From Congeria kusceri (lineage: Eukaryota > Mollusca > Bivalvia > Myida > Dreissenidae): DNA of 64,000 nucleotides. Position numbers and translations under genes: made by a program. Of the stretch, positions 25,430-37,664 are shown piece after piece (within the stretch, counting starts at the first letter, position 1; the number at the start of each line of letters is the position of its first letter). Where the stretch lies: the NCBI GenBank assembly GCA_027627225.1, contig CM051028.1:24052364-24116363 (forward strand), written 5' to 3'. The notes under the pieces were generated by a model. That model ran no database searches. It was not told where the DNA came from and saw only the letters and a program-made list of their open reading frames with translations.

Positions 25430-25565
25430 CGCGATTCTTGGCGGGACAAAATCCTTCGCCACGAAAGTTCGCGAATACGCGCGAATTTTCGGCGCGAGAA
25501 TTAGCGAAGACTCGTGACATCGCGAGCGAACGCTCTGCGCATCGCGATAAAATCGGCTCGTCGCA
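25430..25565. repeat. Second TCGCGA-rich island
   Basis: CpG-dense words (TTCGCGAATACGCGCGAATT, CATCGCGAGCGAACGC, CATCGCGATAAAATCGGC) comparable with 23255-23400. The two islands bracket the TIR-microsatellite element. Confidence 0.6.
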
Positions 25566-26400
25566 CTTTTTAATTTGGCTTCTTTTTCAATAGTATACGA
25601 CATTATAATGAAAACTAATTTGTAAGTATTTGTAAATATTTTGTTCGAGCTAATTATCTTAGACATGCCAGTAAACGTGTCAAGCTGCAAGGGCCAGAAT
25701 AACCGATGAAGCGTAGTAGTTAGGCGCACCGATTGTTAGTGCTTCTTAGCCAAAGATCCATAAATAAACATGTTTATGAGATGCAAGCTCTCGAGTGTTA
25801 TTAGTTTAAAGTAAAAAAATTTTTTATAAATTGACCTTTTTACAAACTATAATGGTAATAAATCACATGATGTACACATTAAAATACATATAACATACCT
25901 TATCTTAAATAATTAAAATGTAAGAAAACGGGTATGAAATTTTGCTGTTTTAAAGAAGGATCGTTTCTGGTTTCGATTAATTGACTAATAGCCTGCAAAG
26001 AAAATAAGTAGTTTTCCGCGATACCTGCATGGAAATCAAAACGTTGACAACGTAGAAAAGACCATTGGCGGCAAAAGAAACTAAAAGCATTATGAATTTT
26101 GAGTGTATTTTTGCTCAAAGGAAACATTTGTTTGAATAAAGTTTTAATTCCCACCTTTAAACTTTATAATTTGGCTTCTTATTCAATAGTATATGACATC
26201 TTAATAAATAAAACTAATTTGTAAGTAACGAACAAATATTTTGTTCGAGCTTATTATCTTATGCACACGGAATTATATACATGCAAGTCAACAAGTCAAT
26301 CTGCAAGGGCCAGAATAACCGATGAAGCGTAGTATTAGGCGCACCGATTGTTAGTGCTTCTTAGCAAAAGATCTTTAAATAAACATGTTTATTTGTTCTT
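25565..26400. repeat. Diverged direct duplication of a roughly 220-bp unit
   Basis: Copy 1 is about 25565-25780 and copy 2 about 26160-26400. Both contain CAATAGTATA(C/T)GACAT, AATATTTTGTTCGAGCT and CTGCAAGGGCCAGAATAACC followed by GATGAAGCGTAGTA, and both end AAATAAACATGTTTAT. A weaker relative is at about 58985-59050. This is an interspersed family, not a gene. Confidence 0.75.
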
Positions 26401-26539
26401 TGTTCGTAGCCTACTGAGTCAAAATATATCATGCGATGCAAGTTTCGATTGTCTATAATACAGTTTATCATTAATAAATTGTAGTAATTTGTTGTCAAAA
26501 TATTCAGAATGAGAATTGGTAACAAAAAACTCCCCAACA

Positions 26540-26880
26540 CTTTCAGTCTTATAACTCCAAAACGGAAGTCAGGTCCTCAGGATTACATGTCAGTTAGATA
26601 ATAAGCACATATGGTTGAGTGCAGGATGCAAAGAATTTTAAAATACGGGTTAAATTATATGTTTTTGTATCATTTTAAAGGTATATATGTAAGCAATAAG
26701 CACTACTTTGTCTAGTGGTTCCCGGCTTTATAACTTTTAGCCCATGTATTTATGCGAAAATTGTCAGCCTCCATGCCCGTCAAAACCGTTGTGTTTTTTC
26801 TAAGGTTAATATTTTGAGTTACTACGCATATACTTGTTTTGACATGCTGTTTTTTTTTCAAAAGGTTATGGCCTTATCTT
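26540..26880. repeat. Inverted, diverged copy of 21170-21500
   Basis: CTAGTGGTTCCCGGCTTTAT and CCATGCCCGTCAAAACCG on + correspond to the complements of GCTGGGAACCACCAAGACAA and CGGTTTTGACAGGCATGG near 21230-21320. Parts of one repeat family in opposite orientation. Confidence 0.65.
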
Positions 26881-26899
26881 TCCAAGAATTTATGGTGAT

Positions 26900-28822
26900 A
26901 TTAAGGAAAGTAGCTTGGTCATGGTAAAATTGAGATCAAACCTTGATTATTTTATATTTAACAAAGAAGGAACTTATTTGCGCATGCGTAAGTCAAAATT
27001 AACAGATGTAGCGCATTACCTTGGTGGTCGCATTCAAGGACTCTCCGGTAAATATTTCGGTTACATACAAGTAAATAGCAAAAGTAGAGGTAAAAATAAA
27101 TCGTTTTCCGCGATACCTGTTTTGGAAATTACCCTTTCAAAAGACTGTTGGCTTCCGCCAACATTATAACCAGATAGAGATAACCTGAACAAGTAAACAT
27201 AACAGCGCAAGGATTTTATGTCGTCCACGTCAGTGTTTTCTTCTGCATGTCCACCATTTTTATTTACACAATGTGATCTGTCCATGGACACATGGAAGTT
27301 GGTGTGGGCAGAGATTTGATTTCAATGATGCCCGGTACCTGTCAAATCTCTGTGTGAGATTGCAAGATAGAACCCCTGCGATCAGCAACACTTAGTGTCA
27401 GGACATTGTTACGAATGACCTGCGATTGCAAGAGCCTTGTTTACCCGTCGTATGAAGAGTTTCACTACTCAGTCGTAGAATTACGAAAAGGCGCAAAAAA
27501 TGTATCGTATCACGGAGATATTGCAAACAAGTCGTTTGCAAATAGAACTAATACAGCATCAGTAAGACTTTTGTACCATCAACTTAATTTCCTATCAGGT
27601 TTGTATTGGAGGTTGAATATAGGATACGCATTAGTGCTGGGACGGGGAGGGTTACAGGGAACATGCCCCTCCCCTGAGTTTGTTTTGTATCTAGAATGGC
27701 GAAGATGCACTGGGCAGTTCTAGACTATGTTACGAAAACAATCAAACATCGTTTTTCCAACATTAAATTGTAATTTTCATTCCAAAACGACCATGTACAT
27801 TAAACCATTTTTATTTTGATTCATTTGCCATTGACTCAAATGCACATTTTGTTGTAAGTTAGTCCATAATTATACCCCAGTGAGGTTTTATTAATTTTTA
27901 GATTTGTTATCAGCCAAGTGTACGCACGTGTGAACGGGCGTATACCTGTGTACGCACCAGCATATTGCAGTTAGGCTATATTTCCTGTAAGAATCTGCCC
28001 ACACAAGAAAGTACATGTACCGCTATCTCAAACCTGTGTCTGCCATACATAATTCGCATCCATTAAATTTATTCGACAAACATACGACGAGTTCAAACTA
28101 ATCAATATTTTCACTTTATCATACAAAAGTATGAATTCCTAATTTCATATTCCGATCACCGTATTCATACGATTGTCAACTGGATACAAATGCTATGAGA
28201 CAAATGTGACTTTTATATTAATCTTTTCTGGCTTAGAGAATTTAATCAATTCCAATCCTAACACATCTTAGCCCACTTCAAACAGTAGAAATTGGTTTTC
28301 AAACAGATATTTTCAAGTGTTTAAAAGTGTATACCAAGAAAGAGATTCGATGAGATTGATATTAACCCTTCGTTCTGTGATATTATTAACTGTTGCGTAC
28401 TCAGAGTGTTTGCATCCTTTTAAAATCAAGTACTTTAATCGCTGTTTAAATTTCCCATAATTTGTCTCATAATAATGCGTAACGAAAATTGTTGTTGAGT
28501 CTTTAAACATTAATGCTATTTTCGGACCGAAACTGAATACGCGAAAATTAGGCCACTGCGATATAAAATGAGTTTACAGTAGTTTTCTTACGTACAATGA
28601 CGATGCAAAATTATCAGTTTCAAGTGTTATTAAATATAACATTAAATTTCAAATCAATCACTACTATAAAAATTCATACGAGATTAAATGTTAAATGAAT
28701 CAAAATATAAGAGAGGTTGCTTGTTTTCAGATTTAGATGTAGATGTAAGTTGATATTTATTGCAATAACAATGGTTCTACACTAAAATAAAATAAAAAGA
28801 TTAAAAAAGATATATTAACCCA
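26900..28822. other. Spacer without recognised gene
   Basis: An open frame at 27406-27723 (105 codons) has no recognisable domain. The remainder is AT-rich. A piece at about 27085-27165 belongs to the repeat family seen near 26000 and 59450. Confidence 0.4.
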
Positions 28823-30215
28823 TTGTCAATATTTATGCTACTATTTGCCGACGACGTCGCCTTATTGACAACAAACCATGTTAGTCTTCAACATCGATTA
28901 GATGCAATATATAATTACTCTATTAAATGGGGACTAAAAATTAATACAAGTAAAACAAAGATTTGTATATTTATAAAACGAAAAAGTCATGTACTATGCA
29001 ATGGTTTATAAATGGAGAAGTCATTGAAATAGTCGAAAATTTTACATATTTACGAATTCATTCACACATACTGGCAATATGAAGTCTGCTGTTAAAATGT
29101 TAGGTGATCAAACTTTAAAAGCCTATAATAGCTTACTAAAGGTATTTAGTAGAGTTCATCTTGATGTTAAAACTAAGCTCTGTCTGTTTGATTCGTTGGT
29201 ACTACCCGTTATTTTGTACGCTGCAGAAGTTTGGGGTGTATACGATTTCAAAGAAATAGATACACAACATCTGAAATTTTGTAAATATGTACTAGGGGTT
29301 AAGCCTCAAATGTCTAACGTGGTAAATTTGGGCGAACTAGGACGATTCCCATGATGCAAATAAAGAGCCCTAGATATTGGATAAATATAATGAAAAACCC
29401 TGATTCGTTGGTCTACGAGGTATTGCATAATCCCTGTGATAAGTTTATGAATGTAAACCCGAATATATCTGTTTATTCCATTGCTGTTAAAAAGCTATTG
29501 AATAATCTTGGCTACGGGTACATATTGAACAATTTTACTTCAGAAAAGAATTATTTACCCTTACTATCACAAAGAATTAGAGACCAATATTTACAAACGT
29601 GGCACGATACCTTATCAAATCAGCCAAAAATGGAGTATCTATGTTTATTCAAACAAGATTGTGTATATGAACTGTATGTTGATATTGTAAAAACTGAAAA
29701 ATATCGGAAATAATTATCACGATTTAGACTCTCATCACATTTTCTGTATATAGAAGCTGGTAGATACGAAAATAATAACATACAAGATAGAATTTGCAAA
29801 TAATGTACCAAAATGTAGTAGAAACGGATTATCACTTTCTCTTGTGTTGTAGTGCATATAGAGAGCTAAGAATTAAATATAATATTCCAGCTAGTTGGCC
29901 GTCATTGGCCATAATCAAGCTTATTATGTTAAATAGAAATAAAAAGCATGTAAATAATCTTGCAAAATATGTTTAATTTGCTATGCAAATAAGAAATGAA
30001 AAATTACAAAATTACTTGCTTCATAATAGTTACATTTGTTTCATTGTCCAACACATTGTTGTGAAACCTTCATCTCTATTTCATATGTTAGATTGTTAAA
30101 ATGTACAAATAATAAGTACCCATTTATGTATTTTGTATTAACCTGTACGTTTTGGCCATACAATGTAAATGCTATTTGTAAATGGCCCAAGGCAAATATG
30201 CCGATATGCCAAAAA
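28823..30215 (+). pseudogene. Decayed LINE fragment (reverse transcriptase C-terminal half and zinc-finger end)
   Basis: It begins with the reverse transcriptase catalytic box LLFADDVALLTT and the thumb region WGLKINTSKTKICIF. After frame breaks it continues with LCLFDSLVLPVILYAAEVWG and NLGELGRFP, then RIRDQYLQTWHDTLSNQPKM and the terminal finger remnant VVETDYHFLLCCS. These blocks match the LINE copy at 10438-11416 one for one. At least four frame interruptions are visible (after 29011, 29354, 29713 and before 29794). The 3' UTR motif ATGGCCCAAGGCAAATATGCC at about 30182 is shared with the other copy. The 5' part is missing, as is usual for LINE insertions. Confidence 0.85.
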
Positions 30216-30284
30216 ATCTATGATGATGAGTATTCTTTTAGGCCATGATAGTATATAGGCGAGCCGAGCATCAATACAAATGAG

Positions 30285-30410
30285 CCGCGTCGTAAGGAAA
30301 CCGGTCTAAATGCATGTGCGTAAAGTGTCGTCCCGGATTAGCCTTTGCAGGACGCACATGTATTAAGACCGACGTATTTTCCCACGACGCGCCACAAATA
30401 ATCCTCACAA
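30285..30410. repeat. Short MITE of the 'GGATTAGCCTGTGCA' family
   Basis: TAAAGTGTCGTCCCGGATTA followed by GCCTTTGCAGGACGCACATG, with the adjoining ATTTTCCCACGACGCGCC edge. Related copies are at about 48200-48320 and 52690-52860. This hairpin family is frequent in bivalve DNA, from general recall. Confidence 0.65.
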
Positions 30411-30626
30411 AGACGTTTGACACGTAAACAGTTCAACATGTCGTGATAAATCAACTCGTATTTGTCAATTTTCAAATAAACGGTTTTTACCCATCCTTTC
30501 AATTCTTTGATTATGACTCCTCCAGATTTTAGGGTTTAAACAAATATAAGATACAGTAAGTTGTCAGCATGATGAGAAAAGGATCGAGCTGGTTTACACA
30601 ACAATATTATATATACTTTTACCATT

Positions 30627-30855
30627 TGAAATAAATAAATAAATGAATGAATAAATGAATAAATGAATAAATGAATAAATGAATAAATGAATAAATGAAT
30701 AAATAAATGAATGAATGAATGAAGGAAGGAATGAAGGAATAAATGAATAAATGAATAAATGAATGAATGAATGAATGAATGAATGAATGAATGAATGAAT
30801 GAATGAATGAATAAATGAATAAATGAATGAATTAATTAATGAATGAATGAATACA
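30627..30855. repeat. (AAATGAAT)n-type microsatellite
   Basis: AATGAATA and AATGAATG octamers are repeated with occasional AAGGAAGG. The minus strand reads as IHSF/FIHS repeats. No gene. Confidence 0.95.
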
Positions 30856-30899
30856 ACTGTTTGGATGATAAACAATGTTATATTGCGCTGTAACTTGAT

Positions 30900-31470
30900 T
30901 AGGGTACACAATTTTATCATTTAAGATGAATTTCCACATTGCCATTTGTAGTCATAACAAACGATAAGATATCTCTGGATACAAATGTTTAAACAAGGCC
31001 CTGTGTGGATACGCGTTATGTTTAATCAAGATATCGTTAAAGCAATATTTCAGGTCGTGATTAAGTTTCTATTTGACCGACCTATTGCGGGGTTTGTCGA
31101 GGTCGTTCCTAATGAAAATGCGGTCAAAGAATGCCGTTCAAAGAGGCGCAAAGCGGGGTAGAAAAACTGTAGGGCGTGGAAAACTAATATAACCTTTGAA
31201 GTTTTATCAACCTAAATGTATATATCTATTATAAAATAGTCCATCTATTTTGAGGTTGTTCATGTAGTTGTGTAACTAGTATTTGGTTAGTTTCATTTTT
31301 TGATTTGCTTTTTATGCCATGTATTAATGTATGAAATTGGTATATCCTTCAACTACAACTAATTACATTTAAAAAAGGGGACAATTTTAAAATTATCTGA
31401 AATATCCAGTTATGTATTTTTCACTGAAAGCTTGTTGAATTGGATGTATCTAGTGCTGTGGGCGACTTTG
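30900..31470. other. Spacer, nothing recognised
   Basis: AT-rich, with no homology signal. Confidence 0.4.
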
Positions 31471-31473
31471 TGT

Positions 31474-32060
31474 ATCCGGATGAAACCCACCCGGATTCCC
31501 ACTATCCAACTCACACTCGTGTACCCGGATGAAACCCATCCGGATTCCCACTATCCAGCTCACACTCGTGTACCCGGATGAAACCCACCCGGATTCCCAC
31601 TATCCAACTCACACTCGTGGACCCGGATGGAACCCACCTGGATTCCCACTATCCAACTCACACTCGTGTACCCGGATGAAACCCACCCGGGTTCCCAATA
31701 TCCAACTCACACTCGTGTACCCGAATGAAACCTTCCCGGATTCCCACTATCCAACTCACACTCGTGTATCCGGATGAAACCCACCCGGATTCCCACTATC
31801 TAACTCATACTCGTGTACCCGGATGAAACCCAACCGGATTCCCATCAATCCAACTCACACTCGTGTACTCGGATGAAACCCAGCCTGAGTCCCAATATCC
31901 AACTCACACTCGTGTACCCGGATGAAACCCACCCGGATTCCCACTATCCAACTTACACTCGTGTACCCAGATGAAACCCACCCGGATTCCCAATACCCAA
32001 CTCACACTCGTGTACCCGGATGAAACCCACCCGGATTCCCACTATCCAACTCACACTCGC
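31474..32060. repeat. 49-bp tandem array (12 units)
   Basis: The unit begins CCGGATGAAACCCACCCGGA, continues TTCCCACTATCCAACTCACA and ends CTCGTGTAC, exactly 49 bp, with few substitutions. Because 49 is not a multiple of 3, the reading frame cycles every three units. The open frame at 31529-31777 is an artefact. Confidence 0.95.
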
Positions 32061-32082
32061 TGAGACAAGGGCACGTATTCAC

Positions 32083-32240
32083 CAAACCATTCGTAGACTT
32101 AGGAAGAAAGAATAGACTTAGACTCAAGACAAAAAGTTAAGTGCGTCCGTTACCAACATCTTTAGAATGTTACCGTTTTAAGATTATTCTTTATTCTTAC
32201 CTCTTAAGTCTAAGAATGGGTTGGTGAATAATTGCGGCGG
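32083..32240. mobile_element. Short TIR element (MITE) at the edge of the 49-bp array
   Basis: The left end TATTCACCAAACCATTCGTA followed by GACTTAG is mirrored at the right by CTTAAGTCTAAGAATGGGTT followed by GGTGAATA. The arms are about 30-35 bp. A relative of the right end (TTATTCTTAAGTCTAAGAAT) occurs at about 16448-16470. A C-run follows at 32256-32270. Confidence 0.7.
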
Positions 32241-33055
32241 GCGCTGGAATTGCCCCCCCCCCCCCCCCCCAATCGCCTAGATGTGTATAAACTAAAAACT
32301 GCTCACAATTAACCGTAAATGGGTAATTCCACACATAATGGTCATTTGAAATTTCAGAAGAAAACCTAATTGTTTATTATTAACAAAATTTGTTTTAAAC
32401 AACAAATTCAGCCTATATAGGTAACAGAACAATTGTCAGCAGCGCTAAATACGCGATCAATGTGACCAAAATGATGTGACCTTGACACCTATATCTGCGC
32501 AAATTGTCAACGCAACGGTGGAAAACTTATAGATATTAGCTGTATTTGAACGAAAATGTCATTTTTTGTGTGTGCATCATGTGAACACATAGTAATGTTC
32601 TAATGCATATAAAAATATGCAATGATAAAACAAAAATAATTTGTTGGCTCGTATTTTCTTTAATTTTGTTTAAAAATATTCTACATATTTTATGAATAAA
32701 TGCTAAATAGAGCTATTATAATTTCTAACTGCTTTTTAAATACTTTTGCATTTCTAAAATAGTTGATTTCGATTATCCATACTGAACAATCTCGCCTTTC
32801 TTCTTAAGCCAGATAGTCAGGCTGATAAAATCAATAGTACCACCCGACAGACAGTCAGCTGTTCGGTACTAATCGGAAATCTTCCGAAGATTCTGTTTTT
32901 ATTAACCAAATGTTTCGAAGAAAAAATTCGTTAACGAGATTGCGCATGTGGTTGGGCGGGTCAACTTTTCGTTTAATGCATTTTGTTCGAAAAATTGGGT
33001 TTTAGTGGAATTTCCATGTTTCTTGTTTAATTTTATTCTCTGTTGGAAAATATTC

Positions 33056-33128
33056 CTTAGTCTTTAATAGCAACAAGTTGTTGTTATTGTTGTTGTAGTT
33101 TGTTGTTACTATTAAAGACTAAGGAATA

Positions 33129-33215
<87 letters not shown>

Positions 33216-33226
33216 ATGTATTATTA

Positions 33227-33299
<73 letters not shown>

Positions 33300-33305
33300 C
33301 ATTAC
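33056..33305. repeat. Hairpin followed by (AAT)n-(ATT)n inverted microsatellite
   Basis: CTTAGTCTTTAATAGCAACA and its inverse TGTTACTATTAAAGACTAAG form a hairpin at 33056-33123. From about 33129 (ATA)n runs into (TTA)n, so the microsatellite itself can fold back. The minus-strand poly-I/poly-N frames are artefacts. Confidence 0.9.
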
Positions 33306-33309
33306 TGGT

Positions 33310-34030
33310 GTTGTTAACTACAGTTTGTATTACCACAAGCTCTGTTTGGGAATAAATAAGAACTGACCACGGAAAATTACGACAATTTTCCTTTATGAAA
33401 TGGCATCTTTGACCAAAGATCTATAAATAAACATTATAGATCTTTGTCTATGACATATTAGGGATTGCACAAGCAAATTATTTAGTGGCCCAATTTGTCA
33501 CATTCGCCTATCCCTGGATACCAGGTATAGAGCCCCTTTTCAGACAAGTTTGCACACCCTTGTTAAAACATAATCTCTTTGGCACTTAGGACTCAACAAT
33601 ATAATTTTAAAAACAATTAGGACAGCACTCATGTATAATGATCGTTATCAGCTGATTATACCACCGACACATATAGTGCCTGCATGATCCCATTTTTTAT
33701 TTTTTATATTATGCCTTAATTAATATAAAAACTTAAAGTTAAATCATTTAATGTTATAAATTGTAATGGTTACATTATCCGAACCTTGTAATTTCAGTTA
33801 TTCTAGCTTGTTTTGTCGTAATTTAATAAAGGAATTATTGTTACGCGTATTAAAACAACTGTTTATTTTTCCTTTGTTTCTTTCATTAATTTCGGGCATT
33901 ATGCTGACGTTTTTGTTTTTGGATCACAATATTAAGGCATAATTTCTTATCTTTAATTAAACAATAATTGAGAGTATGTTTTCTGCTATCAATTAACATG
34001 CATACTCTTAACTATCTCAACGTCATATAT
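33310..34030. other. Spacer, nothing recognised
   Basis: AT-rich non-coding sequence. Confidence 0.4.
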
Positions 34031-34031
34031 A

Positions 34032-34245
34032 CCGGCCACATAACTTGTGTCGGGATTGGTCATGAAATTATTTCTACGGCCATTCTCCCCCTACCTCTGA
34101 TTCAAGTAGGGCAGTTGTCAATCACTGGCATAAGTATGTGTACTTAGTACTGGTAACCAGCTTACCCAGGAAAAGTGTAAGTAGGTTAACTGACCGCCGG
34201 TATATGACTGAAATACTGTTGAATATGGCGAACAATCCAAACAAA
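34032..34245 (+). repeat. SINE, truncated at the tRNA/body boundary
   Basis: It starts CGGCCACATAACTTGTGTCG and ends ATATGACTGAAATACTGTTG followed by AATATGGCG. It is colinear with the full-length copy at 61625-61922 from the last bases of its tRNA head onward (about 80-85% by eye). The tRNA promoter boxes are absent. Confidence 0.85.
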
Positions 34246-34259
34246 TTAACTAACAATCA

Positions 34260-35360
34260 ACGCTAATGCCTTGTTATAAAAAAATACATATACATTTCCT
34301 TCTGGATTTCATTATCTAAAATAAGCTAAACTGCAGATTACTAGTATAAGGTCTATGAAACCAAGATTCTTATTTGTTTATTACCCCAAATAAACGCCGC
34401 GGCGAACATATACTGCTAGAACAGTACCAACTCGGTATCGTTCGACAACGCTCGTTTATTTCCGTATTGAGTCACGGAAATGAATTTTAAAATATACCGG
34501 GTAAGTACCTCATTTAAGTCTAAATTTCCCCGCCTAAATTTTTAAATAATGAAACAGAATTAACACCACTCGAACAAGCAAAGAATGAAATTTCCAAATC
34601 CGTCACTACTTTTCTGAAAAACAAGGAGAAGTTAATTTTTTATGCGATAAAGTTGAGAATGCACCATATTTCCTACCGAGTTTCTATTGATTTCTATAGG
34701 AAATAGGGTGATGTGACAAAAGTGCAAATTCCCCCGACTAAATTTTAAAATAAAATAAATAAATGGTACCATGTTAATGAGCGTAAATTCTCTTTTCAAA
34801 TCCGTCTGTACTTTTCTATCGATTTTTTCGCCGCGCTGAGAAGCGAGATTGTTGCACATAATAATTTCAAGAATGTATTGTGTTTATTCTATATATCTTA
34901 CAAATATTGTAGATAAATTATGTCGTTACGGTAATGACAACTCGTTTCGATAATGAGATACTGTTGCTGAAATGACATCGGCTATGAAATACAGTCAAAT
35001 ACAACGGATATATTTACTTTTTAATTAATGTTTAACTCATTTTGTTAAAAGAAAACATCCATTTAATGAATTGAGCCTTAAATCAAGCATGTTTTATTTA
35101 TTCGAATTTAATCAGCGTTGCGGAGATGACCGTTTCGGTAATGACGCTTTAGCAAAAAATTCACTTGAAAATGCAAGAAATATTGTTTTACGTGCATTAA
35201 AAACCTTTCACATGAGATAGAACCACGCATGCAGGTGAATGGCTTCAATGTGCAATAACTATGTAGCCACAGTTTTATTTCTCAGCGCATACGGTAATGA
35301 CAATTAGAAAGTATACGCAGTACAAATGACAACTTTCCATCGACTAAGGATGATAACTAA
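34260..35360. other. Spacer, nothing recognised
   Basis: The motif AAATTCCCC(C/G)ACTAAATTTT-like occurs twice (about 34520 and 34730), in a weak roughly 210-bp direct duplication that also shares TCCGTC(A/T)CTACTTTTCT. No coding signal. Confidence 0.4.
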
Positions 35361-35368
35361 AGTATTTG

Positions 35369-35607
35369 GGCCCAGTTGCTCAAAACTTTAACAGCCAATT
35401 AAGTTAACAGTCTGTTAACTTTATATGTAAATAAAATTAACATTAGACGCAACTTGTTTATAAAACATTTTAAAAATATTTCAGCATAACAGTTTATATA
35501 GAGTACGCTCACAGTTTAAAACATGTATGCTTAATTTACATAAATATTCTCATCCAAATTTTAACAGCTGTTAGCTGAATTGGCCGTTAAAGTTTTGAGC
35601 AACTCAC
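35369..35607. mobile_element. MITE with about 54-bp terminal inverted repeats
   Basis: The left end is CCCAGTTGCTCAAAACTTTA followed by ACAGCCAATTAAGTTAACAG. It is matched inversely by the right end (AACAGCTGTTAGCTGAATTG, then GCCGTTAAAGTTTTGAGCAA). The interior is about 130 bp, AT-rich and non-coding. Confidence 0.85.
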
Positions 35608-37664
35608 CCCTGCACTTTGCTCCAGGGACACGGCCATAATATACACACTTTCAACATTTTATTCTTAACAGTGTTTGCTAAATGGGATGAAATACCTTCT
35701 TTAAACATAAAATGTGATATAAATAGTGCAGTGACGTGTTTTATATTAAAGTACAGTAAATATTCTTAGAAATAACAATGATTGAGAGAACAAAACGGCC
35801 AAATAACAGACAAAAATGGATTTTTAGGAGCATTTGAGACATTGATTTATACCATTACTTGTGTACATCTAATATTAAATGCTTATTTTTGTTACCAAAT
35901 AAATAAATATTATGTGGTGGAAACACAAAATATTTTTAAAAAGCGTATAACTTTCAGCATTGACATCACTGAAATATGGATTTTTTTTGAAAAAGACCCA
36001 TAAGTTCCGAGAGAAGTTGAGCACACAGACGGAAACGACCACATAAGTTTTGAAAGCACATCGATACCTAGGCGACAACGACGCAAAAATTTGATTCAAC
36101 GACAATAAGTTAAATATTTTTACTTGTTCGAATGCAGATTGAACAAGGTATTTCAAAGTATCAGAATGCTTACAGGAAGAGGAAGTCATGTACCCAAGCC
36201 ATTGTACGACTTACACAAAGCCTTCTGGAAGCTAAAAATGAGAAGAAAGTATCGGCTCTCATTGCCATGGACTTTGAATCTGCTTTTGAAAGAGTTTGGC
36301 GTGCTGAGCTTCTGAAAAAAGCGTATGAGTGCAACATAAAAGGTAGACTCTGGGTTTTCCTTAGTGAATTCATTACAAACAGAAAGCTTTATTTCATGGT
36401 AAACGAATATACTTCAAAATGATCTCAAAGGTGGGTATTCCACAAGGCTCAGTTCTAAGCCCCACCTTATGTAATCTGTACACAAGGGATAGCATTTCAA
36501 CCATTGAAAGTAAATATACGGAATTTGCTCATGATTCAACTATTTGGACTAGCTTTGACAAGCTTGAAGATGTTGTCTTCCAACTGAATTCAGTTTGAAG
36601 AAAATTGCTCAATGGTGCGACCAATGGAACATGAGTATATCACCAGGGAAAACTCAGGCCTTGGTTTTTACAAATGACAAATGTGAGTCAAGCACCAATT
36701 CAGTATTAGAATTCAAAGGAAAAGAGTTAACCATTTTAAAAGAAAAAAGAATTCTTGGGATGATCATCGATGAAAACTTAAGCTTTGATAAACACATACA
36801 AGCCAAAACCACTGCTGGATACAGAGCACTAAGGTCTCTCGACATTTTCATAAGCAAGAATCGTGGATGCAGCCAGTCCACATACATGAGCATGTATAAT
36901 TCATTAGTGCTTTCTGTTATGGACTATGGGGCTGTCATATTGTCAAATGCTACAGATAAATGTGTCAAACAGTTTGAAGGAGTGCAGCGAAATGCAATGT
37001 TGAAAGCATCAGATTGTTTACAGAGCACTAGCACCGAAACATTGGAGGTTCTGACAAATACGCTGCCTATCAGCATCCACTTCAAGCTTCGGCAAGAACA
37101 AGAAATGGTACGACTAGCAGAAAAAAGAGAAGGTGATCCATTGCATGATGATTGGAAGAATTGGATTGAAAACAGGAAAAGTTATACTGGAAAGCCAACA
37201 ACATTCTCAATTCTTTCAAGCCGATTTACAGAATTTAATGACAAAGTAGACATAGAAAATATCGAAAAGGAATTTCAAAACACACAATTATTCCATGGGT
37301 CTATCTAAAACAAAGGAAAAAGTCAACTTCTCAGATTTCAGCTCAAGTAAAGACATACAAACTACCAACATATTAGAACTTTTTGAATAATTGCACAGAT
37401 ACTGATGTTTTAGCGTTTACTGATGGATCCGCACTTGGTAACCCGGGCCCCACAGGTGCTGGCGCTGCAGTTTACATGAATGGATACCACTCGACCCCGG
37501 TACTACTACACAAAGGAGTTTCAGGCTACAGCAACAATTTTGCTGGTGAAATATAATACGTTTAGAGTTGGCTTTGGAATTAACATCTCGCCTGGAATCC
37601 GATCGCTCCGCCCACTTGATCACGTGACCATGCGGTCTGAAAACCTCGACAAGCAGAAAACAAA

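Noticed and set aside
27406..27723. 105-codon frame as a gene
   Set aside because: No domain, no splice partners and repeat-like surroundings.
30594..30920. Ser/Phe/Ile/His repeat protein on the minus strand
   Set aside because: Translation of the AATGAATA microsatellite.
31529..31777. Pro/Thr-rich repeat protein
   Set aside because: Product of the 49-bp array with the frame cycling each unit.
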